From Piscibacillus salipiscarius JCM 13188 (GTDB lineage: Bacteria; Bacillota; Bacilli; Bacillales; Alkalibacillaceae): 64,000 bases of DNA. The notes below the pieces were generated by a model that made no database searches, was not told where the DNA came from, and was given only the letters and a program-made list of their open reading frames with translations. The position numbers and the translations under genes are program-made. Positions 59,642 through 64,000 of the stretch are shown one piece after another. The stretch lies in the NCBI RefSeq assembly GCF_001311865.1, contig NZ_BBCD01000003.1:1-64000 (forward strand), read 5' to 3'. Within the stretch, counting starts at the first letter, position 1. Each line of letters opens with the position of its first letter.

Positions 59642-60329
59642 TAATGAATCCAATAGGTTTTAAGTTTTTCAATGTCTAATATATGTATTTCTTTACGATT
59701 GTAAGTTATAATATCTTCTTTCTTCAGTCGATTAAATGCTCGGTTAACTGTCTCACGAGACACCCCAATCATGCTCGCTAATTCTGAATTTGTGATCGGT
59801 AATTGTAAATAAATCTCGCCTGTCGATTTCTTCACGCCTAGTTCATTTGTGAATCTAATAAGTTCCATCACAATACGGTGAAACACATCCTGCGTCTGCA
59901 TCGATTGAAGGCGTTCTTGAAGCTCTAACAGCTTCTTACCAATCACTCTCATTACTTTGATTGCCATACCTGGCTTTTCCATTAATAACAGCTCAAATTC
60001 TTCAATTGGCACACATACAACCTTCGCCTCTGTTAAAGTAATAGCAGTAGCAGGATAAGGCGTTTCATCAAAAAACCTACATGAGGAAACATTTCATCTG
60101 AATGTAAAACATTGACGATTTGCTCAGTCCCTTCCTGGTCCACCTTAAACACTTTAATTAAACCCGTTCGTATAAAATAAACAGAATGACGCTGGTCATT
60201 TTGACGAAACAACGTGGTTCCTTTCTCAAGATTACGCTCAATTGAAATCTGTCTTAATCTAGTTAGTTCTTCTTCAGTGAGTTCTGTAAAAATCGGAAAC
60301 TGTCTAAAAAAAGCTTCTGAACGAAACAC
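59641..60329 (-). CDS. Crp/Fnr-family transcription regulator (frame broken)
   Basis: About 230 residues. Cyclic-nucleotide-binding-like domain (EKGTTLFRQNDQRHSVYFIR, GLIKVFKVDQEGTEQIVNVL), slip near 60030 to 60070 (GFFDETPYPATAIT expected), dimer helix, and the helix-turn-helix ITNSELASMIGVSRETVNRA. The cysteines of an Fnr iron-sulfur cluster are missing: only one Cys (VVCVP) is seen. Signal is thus unknown. GTG at 60329 behind AGGAGGAGTTT. It likely controls the ba3 oxidase operon. Confidence 0.85.
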
Positions 60330-60339
60330 CAAACTCCTC

Positions 60340-60969
60340 CTAACGTTTAAGCTTTCGTAACTGTTTTAACCAATCAAATCGGGTCGGTAAGCTCCACCCA
60401 TAAATAACGGATAACATCCTTAGCGATACAATTCCAACAATGAGTAGAATGTATTGCCACATGGTATCAGCAACACCAAAACCAATCGCCATTGCACCGA
60501 TGACTGCCCACATCGCATAGATCTCTTGATGCAGAACAAGTGGTTTTCTACCTGCTAATAAATCGCGAATCATGCCCCCACCTGTCCCTGTTAAAACGCC
60601 ACCTACAATCACAGCACTCATCGGATAACCAGCCATAACGGCAAATAATGCCCCTTGTACTGCAAAGGTGGCAAGACCAATCGCATCGAAAAACACTCCC
60701 CACAATCTTTTAAAACCTAACACCCAATGAAATGGAATGAAAAATAAAAGTGTCATGGTAATAAATGCGACCGTAAAAAGCATACTTTGATTCCATATAT
60801 CAGAAATAGGCAAATCCAGTAAAAGATTTCTAAACGTCCCGCCACCAAATGCCGTTACGAACCCTAATAGATAAACTCCGAATAAATCATATTCTTCTTC
60901 TAAGGCCACAATGGCACCACTAATCGCAAATGCCATCGTACCAATAATATTTAAAATATCCCAGGTCAT
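60340..60969 (-). CDS. TRIC-family (UPF0126) cation channel-like protein
   Basis: Intact 209 residues, seven membrane helices in two three-helix repeats plus one. GFVTAFGGGTFRNLLLD and GVLTGTGGGMIRDLLAGRKP are the Gly-rich kinks lining the pore. Prokaryotic TRIC proteins are trimeric K+ channels. It precedes the Crp/Fnr gene by 11 bases, so the two probably share a transcript. Confidence 0.88.
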   Translation of the reverse strand: MTWDILNIIGTMAFAISGAIVALEEEYDLFGVYLLGFVTAFGGGTFRNLLLDLPISDIWNQSMLFTVAFITMTLLFFIPFHWVLGFKRLWGVFFDAIGLATFAVQGALFAVMAGYPMSAVIVGGVLTGTGGGMIRDLLAGRKPLVLHQEIYAMWAVIGAMAIGFGVADTMWQYILLIVGIVSLRMLSVIYGWSLPTRFDWLKQLRKLKR

Positions 60970-61033
60970 CTTTGCACCCCCACTTGGTACAAAACTATCA
61001 TAACAAAATATATCTTGTTTGATATACGAAAAA

Positions 61034-61105
61034 TTACTTATTAAATTGAATTTTCCTCATAAAATTATAAATTTCCTTATAAATTTGAATAATTTCCCTC
61101 ATAAA
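61034..61105 (-). repeat. Phased repeat array F (word TTTATGAGGAAA)
   Basis: On the minus strand the words TTTATGAGGGAAA, TTTATAAGGAAA, TTTATGAGGAAAA and a decayed TTTAATAAGTAAT follow each other with spacings of 22, 20 and about 19. The word resembles array A/B (TTTATGAGACATT). It lies between the terminator at 61104 and the TRIC gene start. Confidence 0.65.
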
Positions 61106-61128
61106 AATACCACGCAAAAACGCGTGGC
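61104..61128 (-). terminator. Terminator of the DinB-family gene
   Basis: CCACGC (61110-61115) pairs with GCGTGG (61122-61127); A5 on the left gives a T tail on the minus strand. Confidence 0.78.
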
Positions 61129-61136
61129 ATATAAAT

Positions 61137-61613
61137 TCACTTTTTTAGCATCCTTCGCATTGTATTCATCGTATTTAAATGAAGTGCCTCGTGGGCCGCG
61201 AAGAATTCTAATGCCTCTCCTAACGTTTGCATACCTATAAATTCCTCTGGTAGCTCCATGTCTAACTTCCCATTTACACGCTCTTCAACTTCATCTAATT
61301 GCTGCTCAAGCACTTTTAAAATTTCCTCTTTAGAAGGTGGTGAAGTCGTCCATTCAGAAGGACTTGTACCTCGGTCGAACATATCTTGATAAATTTTTGG
61401 GACGCGAGGCTCATCATTTAAGACCCAACACAACTTCGAATCCAAGTTTGCTGCCAAATGACCTGCATTCCAGCGAATGTTGTTCCGAAATGGTTTTGGG
61501 ACTTCATCAAATCGTTCTTCAGGTATACGCTCGACGAGTCCAATCACCCAACTTCTCCATAATTTAAAATGTTTAATGACCGACTCTTCAGTTAGTGCTA
61601 CTTTTACATTCAT
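61137..61613 (-). CDS. DinB-family protein (YfiT-like)
   Basis: Intact 158 residues, four-helix DinB_2 fold. RWNAGHLAANLDSKLCWVL gives the first metal His, and FFAAHEALHLNTMNTMRR the HxxxH pair. These are metal-dependent enzymes, some acting as thiol-S-transferases with bacillithiol; the substrate here is unknown. It is a single gene with its own terminator. Confidence 0.85.
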   Translation of the reverse strand: MNVKVALTEESVIKHFKLWRSWVIGLVERIPEERFDEVPKPFRNNIRWNAGHLAANLDSKLCWVLNDEPRVPKIYQDMFDRGTSPSEWTTSPPSKEEILKVLEQQLDEVEERVNGKLDMELPEEFIGMQTLGEALEFFAAHEALHLNTMNTMRRMLKK

Positions 61614-61673
61614 GCACTCACTCCTTTTTAATTCATTATTCTATACAAATATAAATATCCCTTCTTAACACAT

Positions 61674-61704
61674 AAAAAACTGCCCCTTTTCAAAAAGGGA
61701 CAGC
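61674..61704 (-). terminator. Terminator of the zinc-finger/aconitase operon
   Basis: CTGTCCCTTTTT pairs with AAAAGGGGCAG on the minus strand, followed by T6. It lies 9 bases past the zinc-finger gene stop. Confidence 0.85.
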
Positions 61705-61712
61705 TCTGAATG

Positions 61713-61889
61713 TTAGTCTAATATTCGATTATTCTCATCGACATTACTGATGCGGTTTTCCTCCCGGCTCTCATAATCCGAGACATATCCATCTCCGCCG
61801 CAGACTGTACAAGTGTAATGCCATTCCTCATCATCCATTAATAGGCCGCTACCTTCACAAGCTTTACATCTGTGCTCTTGTGATCCCAT
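61713..61889 (-). CDS. Small DnaJ-type zinc-finger protein (YuiA-like)
   Basis: 58 residues. Two CxxCxGxG-type motifs, CKACEGSG and CTVCGGDG, form one zinc site like half of the DnaJ zinc finger; the tail is acidic (SREENRISNVDENNRILD). The ATG overlaps region TAAATG with the aconitase stop, so the two are translationally coupled. Small zinc fingers of this kind (YuiA-like) are common in Bacillaceae; role unknown. Confidence 0.72.
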   Translation of the reverse strand: MGSQEHRCKACEGSGLLMDDEEWHYTCTVCGGDGYVSDYESREENRISNVDENNRILD

Positions 61890-63850
61890 TTATACCCCAC
61901 TTTCTTGTTGTTTATTCTTGATCCAATTAATCACTCCACCTTCTAATATTATGTCCAGATGTCTGCTTGTTAATCCGTGTTTCACTCGGATTTTCTCATC
62001 TTTACCTTTTATTCCAATTTCAAATTCATTATCATTTTGAATTTTATCCCTTACGCTTTCAAACACGAGCACGTCACCATTTTCAAGCTTTTCATAATCT
62101 TGTTCATCAACAAATTGAATAGGTAGCACCCCAAAATTAATTAAATTTTGTAAGTGAATACGCGCGAAGTCTTTAACTAGAACAGCTTTTAATCCTAAGA
62201 AACGCGGAGCTAAAGCTGCGTGCTCACGTGAAGAACCTTGACCGTAGTTGTGACCAGCTACGACTGCGTGCCCACCTTCATCTTTTGTTTCATTGCCCGT
62301 TCATAATAGGTGTCATCTACAATTTCGAAAGTGAAAGTACTAATTCTTTGTAGATTACTACGATATGGTAGGACGCGTGAACCACCAGCTAAAATCTCAT
62401 CTGTAGAAATGTTATCACCCATTTTAAGTAATACAGGTACTTCGAAATTATCTTCGATTGGGGATAAATCAGGGATTGATTTAATGTTAGGCCCTTTTTC
62501 AAGCTCTACATTTAAACCTTCAGCTGGATCAATTGGTTCTTCTAACATACCTTGTTCTTTATCGAAATTCACTTTAGGTTCTTTAATTGTTGGATAATCC
62601 ATTTCAAGAGTCCTAGGGTCGGTAATAACACCTGTTAAAGCTGACGCGGCAGCAGTTTCAGGACTACATAAGAACACGCTATCTTCTTTAGTACCCGAGC
62701 GACCTGGGAAGTTACGTGGTGTTGTTCTTAAACTGTTTCGACCTGATGCAGGCGCTTGCCCCATTCCGATACAACCGTTACATCCAGCTTGGTGCAGACG
62801 GCCACCTGCACTAAGTAAACTTGCAATATGACCTTCTTCAACTAGTTGAGTTAGAATCTGACGAGAAGAAGGGTTAATATCGTAGGATACACCGTTTGCG
62901 ATTTGCTTACCTTTCACGATTTCAGCTGCAATGGCAAAATCACGATAACCAGGGTTCGCCGAAGAACCAATATAAGATTGATAAATAGACTCTCCAGCAA
63001 CTTCACTCACAGGTACGACATTACCCGGGCTAGATGGTTTAGCAATTAGAGGCTCTAATGATGATAAATCAATCTCATCGTGTAAATCATATGTGGCTCC
63101 GCGATCTGCCGTAAGCTCCTGCCAATCGTCTTCGCGTCCTTGTTGTTTCAAGAAACGCTTAACTTCTTTATCAGATGGGAACACGGTAGCAGTTGCTCCG
63201 AGCTCAGCTCCCATATTCGCAATAACGTGTCGGTCCATCGCTGATAAATCTTTTAAACCAGGACCATAGTACTCAATAATCTTTCCTACGCCACCTTTAA
63301 CATCGTGACGGCGAAGCATTTCTAAAATAACATCTTTAGCGCTTACCCAATCAGGTAGTTTACCTGTTAGCTTCACACCCCAGACTTCAGGCATTTTCAC
63401 ATAAAATGGTTCTCCTGCAATAGCCATGGCAACATCAATACCACCAGCTCCCATAGCTAACATACCCATACAACCATTAGCACACGTGTGACTGTCTGAG
63501 CCTAATAATGTGCGACCTGGCATACATAACTTTTGCATATGGACAGGGTGACTTACACCGTTACCAGGACGACTGAAATAAAGTCCAAACTTTTTAGCTG
63601 CACTACGTAAAAATAGGTGGTCATCAGGGTTACGGTGATCTGATTGAATTAAGTTATGGTCTACATATTGAGCTGAGGCTTCTGTTTTTGCTCGATCCAC
63701 GCCCATTGCTTCTAACTCAAGCATCACCATAGTTCCTGTTGCGTCCTGAGTTAATGTTTGATCAATTTTTAAACCAATTTCCGTACCTGGTTTCATTTCA
63801 CCTGAAACTAGATGTTCTTTAATTAACTTCTGAGCTACATTCAATTTCAT
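61890..63850 (-). CDS. Aconitate hydratase, Aquifex-type (frame broken)
   Basis: About 653 residues. The iron-sulfur cluster cysteines are in LLGSDSHTCANGCMGMLAMG and HQAGCNGCIGMGQAPASGRN. The swivel domain begins KMGDNISTDEILAGGSRVLP; a slip near 62283 breaks KQKDEGGHAVVAGHNYGQGS followed by SREHAALAPRFLGLKAVL, with the catalytic Ser loop. Length and layout suit the shorter Aquifex/Clostridium-type aconitases and not the 900-residue CitB. Interconverts citrate and isocitrate, or a related pair. ATG at 63850 follows GGAAAGGAGTTTTCAA; the last 150 bases of the window hold only its AT-rich leader. Confidence 0.88.
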
Positions 63851-64000
63851 TTGAAAACTCCTTTCCAAATTATCCGTACATATCCACGTTTTATAAAACG
63901 CTTCTATGTAAAATTTACCCATAAACAAGATCAATCAAACCATACAGTCTATATAACAATTTATATTTTATGCAAATCTTATAAATTTACACCGAAAAAT

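Overview
This window is chromosomal DNA of a low-G+C Gram-positive bacterium of the family Bacillaceae. The evidence is AGGAGG-type ribosome binding sites, frequent TTG/GTG starts, and Bacillus-type genes (ypcP, ydbM next to cshA, ridA/yabJ-like, arsRBC, bdbC, artPQR, asnO-like, ilvE). Putative CodY, PerR and WalR sites and an ArsR operator also fit. A BCCT osmolyte transporter and very acidic lipoproteins suggest a halotolerant or halophilic member. I cannot name the genus. I see no rRNA, tRNA, CRISPR array, insertion sequence or prophage.

Layout: 0.1-1.0 kb PopT/DUF368; 1.0-4.1 kb vitamin B12 uptake operon (btuF-btuC-btuD) behind a cobalamin riboswitch; 4.2-6.3 kb NprR-like TPR regulator plus an enoyl-CoA hydratase; 6.3-14 kb flavin reductase, WalR-type 3D wall protein, Ohr, acetyltransferases, cold-shock protein and lipoproteins; 14-16.1 kb ars operon; 16.3-17.2 kb disulfide-forming pair; 17.4-20.5 kb small membrane protein, CshA helicase and YdbM; 20.6-25.6 kb membrane proteins, SDR and ring-cleaving dioxygenase; 25.7-28.8 kb DNA repair enzymes and an M20 peptidase; 28.8-31.9 kb HD hydrolase, ECF sigma/anti-sigma pair and a decayed DUF421 gene; 32-35.6 kb heterodimeric ABC exporter; 35.7-43.3 kb DUF3298 protein and BCCT, amino-acid and SsuABC-type transporters; 43.8-52.8 kb acidic lipoprotein, hydratase, IlvE, asparagine synthetase, CDF exporter, NERD protein, acyl-CoA ligase and RidA; 53-56.3 kb catalase, hypothetical protein and CNNM protein; 56.4-61 kb a respiratory block (hemerythrin, ba3-type oxidase, Crp/Fnr regulator, TRIC channel); 61.1-63.9 kb DinB protein, zinc-finger protein and aconitase.

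Two window-wide observations matter most. First, more than half of the genes are interrupted by one-base frame breaks, very often in A or T runs. Conserved enzymes such as catalase, oxidase and IlvE are hit, so these look like sequencing or assembly indels and not real pseudogenes. I annotate each such gene over its full span. One gene, the DUF421 remnant at 31.5 kb, does look truly decayed.

Second, at least seven intergenic spots next to intrinsic terminators (17.2, 25.6, 27.5, 35.6, 43.5, 49.4 and 61.0 kb) carry arrays of short degenerate words repeated about every 21 bp, roughly two helical turns. Each array has its own word, but three share the same scaffold and a 13-bp core. I know of no described element that explains these; they are the best candidate here for something new.
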